Below are positions 1 through 7,850 of a stretch of 64,000 nucleotides of DNA, one piece after another. Location: the NCBI RefSeq assembly GCF_901482695.1, contig NZ_LR590484.1, positions 744,001-808,000 of the forward strand, read 5' to 3'. The DNA comes from Sphingobacterium thalpophilum. GTDB taxonomy: Bacteria > Bacteroidota > Bacteroidia > Sphingobacteriales > Sphingobacteriaceae. Under the pieces are notes generated by a model. It was not told where the DNA came from. It saw nothing but the letters and a program-made list of their open reading frames with translations, and did not search any database. A program made the position numbers and the translations under genes. Each line of letters starts with the position of its first letter. Positions within the stretch are counted from its first letter, which is position 1.

Positions 1-2
1 AT

Positions 3-1787
3 TACCTGGCCAAAACGGGCAAGACTTTTACGGATTCATGGACAGCCTATAATCATGAGACTTATGTGCTTCTAAAAGAAGGGGCACTATTGGCCTCTGT
101 CAATAAGAACATTGGAAATCTGGTTGCTAAACATACTAACAACACCACAAAAGCAGCGATCTATCTCTACCCTGCCAGCCGTTGGCATCTCTACAACAAA
201 TCGATCAATGGACAGATGGTGGCGGGCAATATCACCACGTTGCAGCTATTTGGACTGATTGGCATACTCATTCTATTGATAGCCTGCATCAACTTTATCA
301 ACCTAAGTACCGCAGGAGCCGAAAGGCGTGCCAAAGAAATTGGCCTACGCAAAGTAGTTGGTGCATCGAAAAAATCACTTATTCAACAATTTCTATTGGA
401 ATCCTTTATCATAACCTTTTTAGCTGGACTATTAGCGCTGTTGATGATTCTCTTAGCACTCCCATCTTTTAACAAGCTCATCAACGGACATCTTACGATC
501 ACAGATTACCCTATATTCTTTTATTGCCTATTTCTTACCACGATTTTCTTCTGCTCCCTCTGCGCAGGATTATATCCAGCTTTTGTGCTATCAGCTTTTA
601 ATCCGGTAAAAAGCTTAAAAGGGAATATTGTAACGGCCAAATCCAGTCTCCAGCCCAGAAAAATACTTGTCACTCTACAGTTTACCATATCGATAGGTCT
701 TGGCATATGCTCTTTTATCATCGGTCAGCAGATCCGCCTTGGAGAGCATCGAGAAAGCGGATATGATCGTGACAACCTAGTATACGTACCTTTAGAGGGA
801 AATTTAGATAAAAATTACCAAGCGTTCAGGAATGAATTATTCCAACAAAATATTATCTCGAGCATGACCAAATCTTGGGGGCGGATAAGTCGTTCGGGTA
901 GCAATAGCTGGGGATACTCCTGGCCCAATGACCGACCAGAAGACTATGATGTCGTTTTTAACAATATGGCGACAGATGTTGATTTCACAAAGACAATGGG
1001 GGTCAAATTGATTCAGGGACGAGATATCGACATTTATACCTATCCTTCTGATTCCAGTGCCTTGCTACTTAATCAAGCTGCTGTTTCCAAAATGCGCTTA
1101 TCCACGCCCCTTGGTACTCAAGTTACCGTAGCCAAGGGTACCGAGTACCAGCGTACCTATCAGGTAGTTGGTGTTATTGCGGATTTTGTTTGGCAATCAC
1201 CTTATCAAGACATCGAACCAATGATGATTCAGGGCCCTATCGTTCCCGCAAATTATCTCCATATCCGACTAAACACAGCTAAAAGCTTATTGGCAAATAT
1301 AGAGGCGATCCAGTCGCTACTTAAAAAGTATAATCCAGATTACACGATAGACATCCACTTTATTGACGAAGAGTATGCCTTAAAATTTGCGGGTCAAAAA
1401 CGTACGATGAAGCTGACAGCTTTATTTTCGGGGCTGGCGATCCTCATCGCATGTTTAGGTTTACTGGGACTGGTCTCCTTCGCAACGATCCAGAAACAAA
1501 AAGAGATCGGTATCCGAAAGGTGCTTGGTGCATCTGTATTCGGAATTATTAAGCTACTGTCCCGCGATTTCATTAAACTCATCGGTATTGCTTTGCTCAT
1601 AGCCTCACCTATTGCTTGGTGGATTATGAATCAATGGCTAGAAGATTATGTGTACCGTATCGATATACAATGGTGGATATTTGCATTAGCAGGCTGTTTA
1701 GCGACACTGATTGCTTTGTTTACGGTCAGTACATTGGCTATTAAAGCAGCAACAGCTAATCCCGTCGATAGTTTACGGGACGAATAG
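3..1787 (+). CDS. FtsX/MacB-type ABC transporter permease, 5'-truncated by the window
   Basis: The reading frame is open at the left edge (first full codon at base 3), so the N-terminal membrane segment and most of the first periplasmic domain lie outside the window. What remains has the usual two-half layout of these Bacteroidota permeases: a first FtsX bundle with the coupling motif RAKEIGLRKVVGA (near base 330), a second periplasmic domain, then a second FtsX bundle with KEIGIRKVLGAS (near base 1500). It ends with the family signature NPVDSLRDE. Such proteins sit in the inner membrane and work with a MacB/LolD-like ATPase, probably the one at 12970. The substrate cannot be told from sequence. 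It is followed 31 bases later by a paralogue, so the two are probably cotranscribed. Confidence 0.9.
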   Translation, partial: YLAKTGKTFTDSWTAYNHETYVLLKEGALLASVNKNIGNLVAKHTNNTTKAAIYLYPASRWHLYNKSINGQMVAGNITTLQLFGLIGILILLIACINFINLSTAGAERRAKEIGLRKVVGASKKSLIQQFLLESFIITFLAGLLALLMILLALPSFNKLINGHLTITDYPIFFYCLFLTTIFFCSLCAGLYPAFVLSAFNPVKSLKGNIVTAKSSLQPRKILVTLQFTISIGLGICSFIIGQQIRLGEHRESGYDRDNLVYVPLEGNLDKNYQAFRNELFQQNIISSMTKSWGRISRSGSNSWGYSWPNDRPEDYDVVFNNMATDVDFTKTMGVKLIQGRDIDIYTYPSDSSALLLNQAAVSKMRLSTPLGTQVTVAKGTEYQRTYQVVGVIADFVWQSPYQDIEPMMIQGPIVPANYLHIRLNTAKSLLANIEAIQSLLKKYNPDYTIDIHFIDEEYALKFAGQKRTMKLTALFSGLAILIACLGLLGLVSFATIQKQKEIGIRKVLGASVFGIIKLLSRDFIKLIGIALLIASPIAWWIMNQWLEDYVYRIDIQWWIFALAGCLATLIALFTVSTLAIKAATANPVDSLRDE

Positions 1788-1818
1788 CAGAAAACTAAAC
1801 AGCTAATACAATCCTATT

Positions 1819-4224
1819 ATGATAAAGAACAATCTAAAAATAGCGTGGCGAAATCTAATAAGGAATTCTTCCACCTCGATCATCAATATCACCGGATTAG
1901 CCATGGGTATTGCGGTCTGTTTGCTGATAGGCCTATATGTCGCTGATGAGTTCAGTTTTGATCGTTTCAATACACATGCAGATCGCATCGTCCGTGTGAT
2001 CTTCAGAGGTACAGTAAAAGGCGGAACAATGAATGAGGCTCATGTCATGCCGCCTGTCGCTGCCACAATGAAAGCTGAATTAGCCGAAGTACAAGAAACA
2101 GCACGGTTGCGACAAGGTGGCTCCCCCTTGTTTACTATCGGAAATAAAGTGTTTCGCGATGAACAAATGGCTTACGTAGATCCTTCCTTCTTCAAAATAT
2201 TTACTCTCCCTTTCGTTAAAGGTAATCCTTCTACTGCTGTAACAATGCCATATACGGCTGTAATATCTGAATCTACTGCGCTCAAATATTTTGGGACTAC
2301 GAATGTCATAGGACGTGATCTAACCATTAAAGATGACCAAAATATCTTAAAGATCACAGGAGTAATGAAGGATATTCCTCAAAACTCGCATTTCCATTTT
2401 GATATTTTTACATCTATGGAGGCACTGGAAGACTCCCGTTCGAAATCCTGGATGACATCCGAATATTTTACTTATGCATTGCTCAAAGAAAATACATCCC
2501 TAAAAAATCTGGAAAAAAACTTAGCAACACTATTTGACAAACATGTCGGTGCTCAGTTTATGGCTGGTTTCGGGATGAATTATATCGATTTCAAAAAGTC
2601 TGGCAATTCCATTGGTCTGTATTTACAACCGTTGACCGACATCCATTTACATTCCAATTTTGGCTACGATCTCAGTCCTTCTGGTGATATCCGGTATATC
2701 TATATCTTTAGTGCAATAGCCCTCTTTATGCTATTGATAGCAACCATCAATTTTATGAATTTATCTACAGCCAGCGGTTTCAAAAGAAGCCGTGAAGTAG
2801 GTGTACGTAAAGTCTTGGGAGCCAACAAATACAGCTTGATCCGTCAGTTTCTCACTGAAGGTATTATGCTGACCTATCTGGCCTTATTGTTGGCCATTGG
2901 TATCGTTATCATTAGCCTTCCCCTATTTAATCAACTATCCGGTAAATCCATTGAAATTCATCAATTCGATTGCACCTACATGATCCCGCTCTTACTCACA
3001 TTTGGATTATTGGTCGGTTTATTTTCGAGTACGTATTCTGCACTGTACTTATCTGCTTTTCATCCTTTGACCGTATTAAAGGGTCGCTTGGTGCGATCTA
3101 CACAACGGTTCAATATCAGAAGTGGTCTAGTCGTTTTTCAGTTTATTATTTCCGTGGGACTCATTTTCTGTACTGTAGTTGTCACTTGGCAACTCCGTTA
3201 TATAAGACATATCAAATTAGGTTATGAGAAGGAAAATGTGATTGTGATCCAAAGTTGGCCTTTAGGTAAAAACGAAAAAAGCTATATCAAACTTCTATCA
3301 GAGGACAGCCGTGTCAAACATCTCTCCCGTTCATCCTATCTTCCCGCCGGTGAATCTGCCAACAACAACTTCTTTGTCTATCCAGACGGAAACACAGAAA
3401 AATGGGTCAAGACGCTACGCTATGACGTAGATGAAGAATATATTGATGCTATGGGCATGAAGCTTAGTAAGGGCCGAAGTTTTTCGAAAGCTTTCGGTAA
3501 CGATAGTTTATCCATTATCGTAAATGAAACTGCAGCAAGAGATCTGGGCTGGAAAGGCGAAATTATTGGTCGCACATTGACCAATAAGGACAACAAAACT
3601 TATAATGTGATCGGGCTGGTCAAAGATTTTCACTTCAAATCCCTACACGAACAGATTTCACCATTGGTCATGGTACTTGGGGATCAGGCAGGAAGTCTAA
3701 TTGTCAAGACACATACAAATGACACCGAAGGACTGGTCAAAAAGTTGAAAGCACTATACGATTCCTTCGCAACAGATATTCCATTCAACTATTCATTCCT
3801 CGATGAACGATATGCCCAAACCTATCAGGCTGAGGTCAAGACAGGAAGATTGTTAAGTATATTCGCTGGACTGACGATTTTTGTTGCCTGCCTCGGTCTA
3901 TTTGGATTAGCTATTTTTACGGCAAATCAGCGCCGTAAAGAAATCGGTATACGCAAAGTTATTGGCGCATCCGTTTCGGGTATTACACAGATGCTTTCTG
4001 TACAGTTTATCAAACTTGTGTTTATCGCTATCCTGATTTCCTCACCCATAGCTTGGTGGGCCATGCACAAATGGTTGGAAAATTTTGCTTATCGTATTGA
4101 AATACAATGGTGGATGTTTGCTGTTGCGGGGTTACTTGCTATACTGATTGCATTACTAACGGTTAGTTCACAAGCCATTAAGGCCGCTTTAGCGAATCCA
4201 GTCGATAGCCTTCGGAATGAATAA
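1819..4224 (+). CDS. FtsX/MacB-type ABC transporter permease
   Basis: This is a complete 801-residue permease. The N-terminus (MIKNNLKIAWRN) matches the start shared by the paralogues here, which supports the ATG at 1819. Order: a membrane segment at about 20-43, a MacB-like periplasmic domain to about 285, a first FtsX bundle (about 290-410, coupling motif SREVGVRKVLGA), a membrane segment near 430, a second periplasmic domain, and a second FtsX bundle (about 683-795, KEIGIRKVIGAS). The C-terminus is NPVDSLRNE. The family moves or extracts lipids, lipoproteins, peptides or drugs by mechanotransmission; nothing here fixes the substrate. It needs an ATPase in trans, and the only one in the cluster is at 12970. 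Confidence 0.93.
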   Translation: MIKNNLKIAWRNLIRNSSTSIINITGLAMGIAVCLLIGLYVADEFSFDRFNTHADRIVRVIFRGTVKGGTMNEAHVMPPVAATMKAELAEVQETARLRQGGSPLFTIGNKVFRDEQMAYVDPSFFKIFTLPFVKGNPSTAVTMPYTAVISESTALKYFGTTNVIGRDLTIKDDQNILKITGVMKDIPQNSHFHFDIFTSMEALEDSRSKSWMTSEYFTYALLKENTSLKNLEKNLATLFDKHVGAQFMAGFGMNYIDFKKSGNSIGLYLQPLTDIHLHSNFGYDLSPSGDIRYIYIFSAIALFMLLIATINFMNLSTASGFKRSREVGVRKVLGANKYSLIRQFLTEGIMLTYLALLLAIGIVIISLPLFNQLSGKSIEIHQFDCTYMIPLLLTFGLLVGLFSSTYSALYLSAFHPLTVLKGRLVRSTQRFNIRSGLVVFQFIISVGLIFCTVVVTWQLRYIRHIKLGYEKENVIVIQSWPLGKNEKSYIKLLSEDSRVKHLSRSSYLPAGESANNNFFVYPDGNTEKWVKTLRYDVDEEYIDAMGMKLSKGRSFSKAFGNDSLSIIVNETAARDLGWKGEIIGRTLTNKDNKTYNVIGLVKDFHFKSLHEQISPLVMVLGDQAGSLIVKTHTNDTEGLVKKLKALYDSFATDIPFNYSFLDERYAQTYQAEVKTGRLLSIFAGLTIFVACLGLFGLAIFTANQRRKEIGIRKVIGASVSGITQMLSVQFIKLVFIAILISSPIAWWAMHKWLENFAYRIEIQWWMFAVAGLLAILIALLTVSSQAIKAALANPVDSLRNE

Positions 4225-4615
4225 CAAAGGTTTAGCTTGATCCGCCCACTGCCCGCATCACCCGTCCGAACGGCAAGTTTTAGTGGATTGGGAACCAAAC
4301 CGTCAAAAAAGCTTCCGTCGCGGCATTGCGAAAAGTGACCAATGCCGCCTCTAACGTAGCCAATGCCACCGCCTATTTGTCCCTCATTTTTTTAGCCGAT
4401 TGGCTCTATTGTCAGCGCCACATCAGTTCAAATCCAATGTTCACCTACGAACATTTACTGTTCAAAATCGGACAGACACCTCCCTCACGTGAAGACATAA
4501 CCACTAACAATCAACAACTTATTTTTTTGGCCAAACATTTGGTTTATACACTAACCTCCCTATTGTTAATCTATAGTAGGTGGACTAACTTTATTACTAT
4601 ACTTTTTCGGTTATA
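4225..4615 (+). other. 391-base gap between two permease genes, no recognised gene
   Basis: This gap is much longer than the 31 bases before the previous permease. It contains a 9-bp hairpin (4320-4328 with 4340-4348), a short imperfect direct repeat (CCAATGCCGCC near 4340, CCAATGCCACC near 4360), and an AT-rich end that may hold a promoter for the next gene. A frame from a TTG at 4326 runs to a stop that overlaps the next ATG, but its product resembles nothing I know, so I do not call it a gene. Confidence 0.5.
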
Positions 4616-7021
4616 ATGAACTTTACCAACTTCAAAATTGCCTGGCGGAATATCAGAAAGAAAAAAATCCAAAATCTGATCAATCTCATCGGTCTGACTT
4701 GTGGCATCACTTTTATGATACTTGTCGGCGCCTACATCTGGGATGTCCATCAGGTAAATAGCAGGATAAAAAATATTGATCAACAATTTTTACTACAGAG
4801 CACCTATAAGAAAGAAGGGTTTGGGATCAATTTGACCACAATTGGTGCCCTTCCCAAGGCGTTATACGAGGAGTACCCGAATTTAGTAGCCAACTACTAC
4901 CGCCTTGATGGATTGACAGGTATAGTGTCTAACGGTAACACAGTTTATGAAGAAGGTATGTCGCTCGGTGATCCGAGCCTTTTGACCATGTTTGGCTTTG
5001 AGCTCTTAGCTGGTAATGTCAATACTGCGCTGAACAACCCTTTTTCAGTTGCCATCACGGATAAAGCAGCAGTAAAATATTTCGGAAAGGTAAATGTCCT
5101 GGGTGAAAATCTACAGATTAAAAATTTCAACGGTGAGAAGCATGATTTTGCGATCACCGCTATTGTCAAAACAGATGTTCAGAATGCCATTATGGATCTA
5201 ACAAAAGGTATGCATGCTGATATTTTCTTGCCTATTGCTAACGAAACCTATTTCGGACGTTCGATAAATAATTGGGACAATCCTTATATAGCAGGTTATA
5301 TCGAATTAAAGCCAGGCGTAACACCTCAACAGGTAGATCAGGCTATACTGAACCTTGTCCATAAAAATAAAGATAAAGAATTTGCTGATCAATATGCGCC
5401 AAATCTAAGGCCATTAAAAACTTACTATCTCGACGACAATCAGGGCGCAATACGAAAGATGATCAAGACCTTGAGTTGGGTTGCAATTTTTATCTTGATC
5501 ATGGCGATCATCAATTTCATCAATTTTAGTATTGCACAGCATATTACGCGATTAAAGGAAATCGGCATGCGCAAAATTATGGGATCATCCAGGCTGCAAT
5601 TAATCGGACAATTGTTGACAGAGTATATCCTTATCGTGGCTATTGCCGCTTTGATCAGTCTACCCATCTATATCCTCGTAAGCCCGCTGTTTGCACATGT
5701 ACTCATGCGTGAGCTTCCATCTTTAATCAGTCTGCCAGGTTACTTTTTCGGTTTACTGGGGCTGTCGATTTTAATGATCGGCCTACTGGCGGGATTATAT
5801 CCGGCAATTAAACTGTCCAATATCAATATACTTGCTTCGGTCAAAAATCAATTCGCCGCATTGGGTGATAAGCAATTGGTTCGAAAAGTGTTATTATTTT
5901 TTCAGTTCGCCGTCGCATTACTCCTACTGGTCTGTACCTTGATAATCTCCAAACAAGTTAGTCTATTTATAACCAGCGACTTAGGATATAACAAAGATTA
6001 TCTATTGACTGTACAAGCCCCCAGAGACTGGTCAGAAACTGGAATCCGGAAGATGGAAACGGTCCGGCACGAGCTATTGCAGACAGCGGCTGTCAAGTCT
6101 GTAAGCCTTTCGTATGAAACCCCGGGACTATTAGGTTCCAATATGCAAGCGGCTTTTGGCAATAATAACGATACAGAAGTACAGGTTCAAAGGATTAACA
6201 GCGACAGTTACTTTCTTGAGACTTATGAAATCCCCCTATTGGCGGGCACTTTTTTACCCAGAAATACGGCGACAAATATGACCAATAGACCCGTTGTGAT
6301 CAACAAGAAAGCCATGGAAGACTTTGGATTCAGCAATGCAGAAAATGCGATCGGTCAAAAGATTGCCGTAAATACTCCACAAAATAAGATGACCATCGTA
6401 GGTATCACCGATAATTTTGTCGCAAATTCTCTTCACCGGGCATCTCCAGCTATCATCTGGACGGATGTACACGACAGTTTCCAATACAGATACTTGAGCA
6501 TTCGTTTAAGACCGGGACAATTGTCCAAGGCCGTACAAGGACTGGAAAAAAAATGGAAGGAATTAATGCCCGATGCGCCATTTGAGTATCAATTTATGGA
6601 TGACCGGATCAAAGGCCTATACGAAACCGAACTGCAACTGCAACGTGCTGCACAGATCGCGAGTGCTGTATCGCTTTTGATTGTCATATTGGGATTGACG
6701 GGCTTAATTTCGCTATCGATTCATCTCCGTAACAAGGAAGTTGGCATCCGCAAAGTATTGGGCGCTTCATTGTCCCATTTGATGTTATTATTTTCAAAGG
6801 AATACTATGGTATATTCCTGCTAGCGGTGCTAGTCACAGTCCCGTCAAGCTATATGATCATGCAACATTGGCTGCAAAACTATGTAATCCGAATAGAAAT
6901 CAACGCATTCACCTACTTGTTACCCTTAGCTATATTGCTTAGTGTATTGGGACTACTGGTTGGTGCCATCGTATTTCGGACTACCCGCTTTAATCCCGTC
7001 GAAAAATTAAGGGACGAATAA
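4616..7021 (+). CDS. FtsX/MacB-type ABC transporter permease
   Basis: This is a complete 801-residue paralogue. It begins MNFTNFKIAWRNIRKKK, matching the shared N-terminus. It has the same two-half layout: N-terminal membrane segment (about 22-44), periplasmic domain, first FtsX bundle with LKEIGMRKIMGSSR near residue 320, a second periplasmic domain, and a second FtsX bundle with NKEVGIRKVLGAS near 705. The end is NPVEKLRDE, slightly different from the NPVDSLR of the others. Its periplasmic halves are clearly diverged from the neighbours, so it is an old duplicate rather than a recent copy. Substrate unknown. Confidence 0.93.
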   Translation: MNFTNFKIAWRNIRKKKIQNLINLIGLTCGITFMILVGAYIWDVHQVNSRIKNIDQQFLLQSTYKKEGFGINLTTIGALPKALYEEYPNLVANYYRLDGLTGIVSNGNTVYEEGMSLGDPSLLTMFGFELLAGNVNTALNNPFSVAITDKAAVKYFGKVNVLGENLQIKNFNGEKHDFAITAIVKTDVQNAIMDLTKGMHADIFLPIANETYFGRSINNWDNPYIAGYIELKPGVTPQQVDQAILNLVHKNKDKEFADQYAPNLRPLKTYYLDDNQGAIRKMIKTLSWVAIFILIMAIINFINFSIAQHITRLKEIGMRKIMGSSRLQLIGQLLTEYILIVAIAALISLPIYILVSPLFAHVLMRELPSLISLPGYFFGLLGLSILMIGLLAGLYPAIKLSNINILASVKNQFAALGDKQLVRKVLLFFQFAVALLLLVCTLIISKQVSLFITSDLGYNKDYLLTVQAPRDWSETGIRKMETVRHELLQTAAVKSVSLSYETPGLLGSNMQAAFGNNNDTEVQVQRINSDSYFLETYEIPLLAGTFLPRNTATNMTNRPVVINKKAMEDFGFSNAENAIGQKIAVNTPQNKMTIVGITDNFVANSLHRASPAIIWTDVHDSFQYRYLSIRLRPGQLSKAVQGLEKKWKELMPDAPFEYQFMDDRIKGLYETELQLQRAAQIASAVSLLIVILGLTGLISLSIHLRNKEVGIRKVLGASLSHLMLLFSKEYYGIFLLAVLVTVPSSYMIMQHWLQNYVIRIEINAFTYLLPLAILLSVLGLLVGAIVFRTTRFNPVEKLRDE

Positions 7022-7028
7022 GAAAAAA

Positions 7029-7114
7029 TAAGCCGTAGGTTGTTGAAGTCAAAAGTGCAATTTATTATTAACCGATTGGGAATGAAAGTTTATAATTGGT
7101 GTACCTACGGCTTA
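7029..7114. repeat. 12-bp perfect inverted repeat with a 62-base spacer
   Basis: TAAGCCGTAGGT at 7029-7040 is exactly mirrored by ACCTACGGCTTA at 7103-7114, beginning eight bases after the permease stop codon. There is no T-tract after it. It could fold in the mRNA or mark a small mobile remnant; I cannot decide. Confidence 0.6.
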
Positions 7115-7124
7115 GGATCTTTGC

Positions 7125-7165
7125 AGCAATTTTTAGCTGTTTGCTGTGAACAGCTAAAAATTGCT
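7125..7165. terminator. 17-bp perfect stem-loop after a permease gene (no T-tract)
   Basis: The left arm 7125-7141 and right arm 7149-7165 are perfect reverse complements around a 7-base loop. The upper stem is rich in A-T (a run of five T in one arm and five A in the other), but no T-tract follows, so it is not a classical intrinsic terminator. An mRNA 3'-end stabiliser or processing signal is equally possible. Confidence 0.5.
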
Positions 7166-7361
7166 TATTCGTTTCAGTCAATATTTCGCAGTTCGCTAAA
7201 ACATAGCCGAATCGGTATCCGATAAAACAACAATATGGAACTCTTTGCATTTTCTTCTATATACCTTTATTTTTTGAATTTTCCCTGTTTTCATCATTGG
7301 CACATTTAAATAATATAGATTTTCAATACAAAAGAATGGAAAATATTTCAAAAACAAAAGC

Positions 7362-7407
7362 ATTTGTATAAATAAAAATAACATTTTATATATTTATCTA
7401 TACAAAT
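7362..7407 (+). promoter_or_regulatory. Candidate operator/promoter of the HTH gene
   Basis: ATTTGTATA (7362-7370) and TATACAAAT (7399-7407) are perfect 9-bp inverted half-sites separated by 28 AT-rich bases. They lie 20-66 bases upstream of the ATG at 7428 and enclose a weak -7-like TATATTTA. This is the place expected for autoregulation by the encoded HTH protein. The operator role is inferred; only the repeat is seen. Confidence 0.4.
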
Positions 7408-7427
7408 AAGAGGAAACAACATAAGCG

Positions 7428-7652
7428 ATGACAAAACTTGGAGAATTTTTAGCGAAGAAATCTGTAAACAAAGCCCAGATTGCCCGAAAAACAGGACTTA
7501 GTAAAGCCCGCATCAATGAATTGACCATGACCGAGACATCGAAATTACGGCTGGATGAAATGTACCTTATCGCCCTTGCTATCGATACCGATCCCGCGAA
7601 AATGATGTACGAGCTCTGCGATCATCTGCAGCTCAAAGAAGTAGAACAATAA
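7428..7652 (+). CDS. Small XRE-family helix-turn-helix protein
   Basis: The product is a 74-residue, single-domain Cro/CI-type DNA-binding protein. The helix-turn-helix is at about residues 13-33 (KAQIARKTGLSKARINEL), followed by a helix around LDEMYLIALAI and a short charged tail. It has no effector domain, so it probably acts as a dimer through the HTH fold alone. It is embedded between two permease genes, with a long upstream gap holding inverted half-sites and a hairpin 20 bases after its stop. This suggests it has its own transcript and may control itself and the following permeases, but that target is an inference. It could also be a plain Bacteroidota housekeeping regulator unrelated to transport. 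Confidence 0.82.
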   Translation: MTKLGEFLAKKSVNKAQIARKTGLSKARINELTMTETSKLRLDEMYLIALAIDTDPAKMMYELCDHLQLKEVEQ

Positions 7653-7672
7653 GCCAGCCTTCCAGCCCATTG

Positions 7673-7727
7673 CGATTTGTCTGTACGATACCGAACGGAA
7701 ACTGTTCAATATCGTACAGACAAATCG
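7673..7727. terminator. 18-bp perfect stem-loop after the HTH gene (no T-tract)
   Basis: The arms 7673-7690 and 7710-7727 are perfect reverse complements with a 19-base loop, starting 20 bases after the HTH stop codon. No T-run follows. Position suggests a transcript end or an RNA-stability element. Confidence 0.5.
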
Positions 7728-7850
7728 GAAACAACCAAACATAAAACCACTAAAAAACAGACACTTACAATTATGGCAATGCTATTGAATGAGGTCTAGC
7801 TGTCTATTTGATCTAATCACGGTCGGTCGGACATTAATATGGTTTCTGCT

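Larger units (their letters stand above)
7022..7427 (+). other. 406-base regulatory gap upstream of the HTH gene, rich in inverted repeats
   Basis: No protein gene is visible. The gap holds a 12-bp perfect inverted repeat with a 62-base spacer (7029-7040 with 7103-7114), a 17-bp perfect hairpin (7125-7165), and an AT-rich tract just before the HTH start that contains a 9-bp inverted repeat (7362-7370 with 7399-7407). The arrangement suggests a transcript end followed by a regulated promoter. Confidence 0.6.

Noticed and set aside
4326..4616. A 96-codon frame from TTG ending in TAATG with the next permease start
   Set aside because: The product has no recognisable pattern, the start is TTG, and the region overlaps a hairpin. 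Without conservation data I do not call it a gene.
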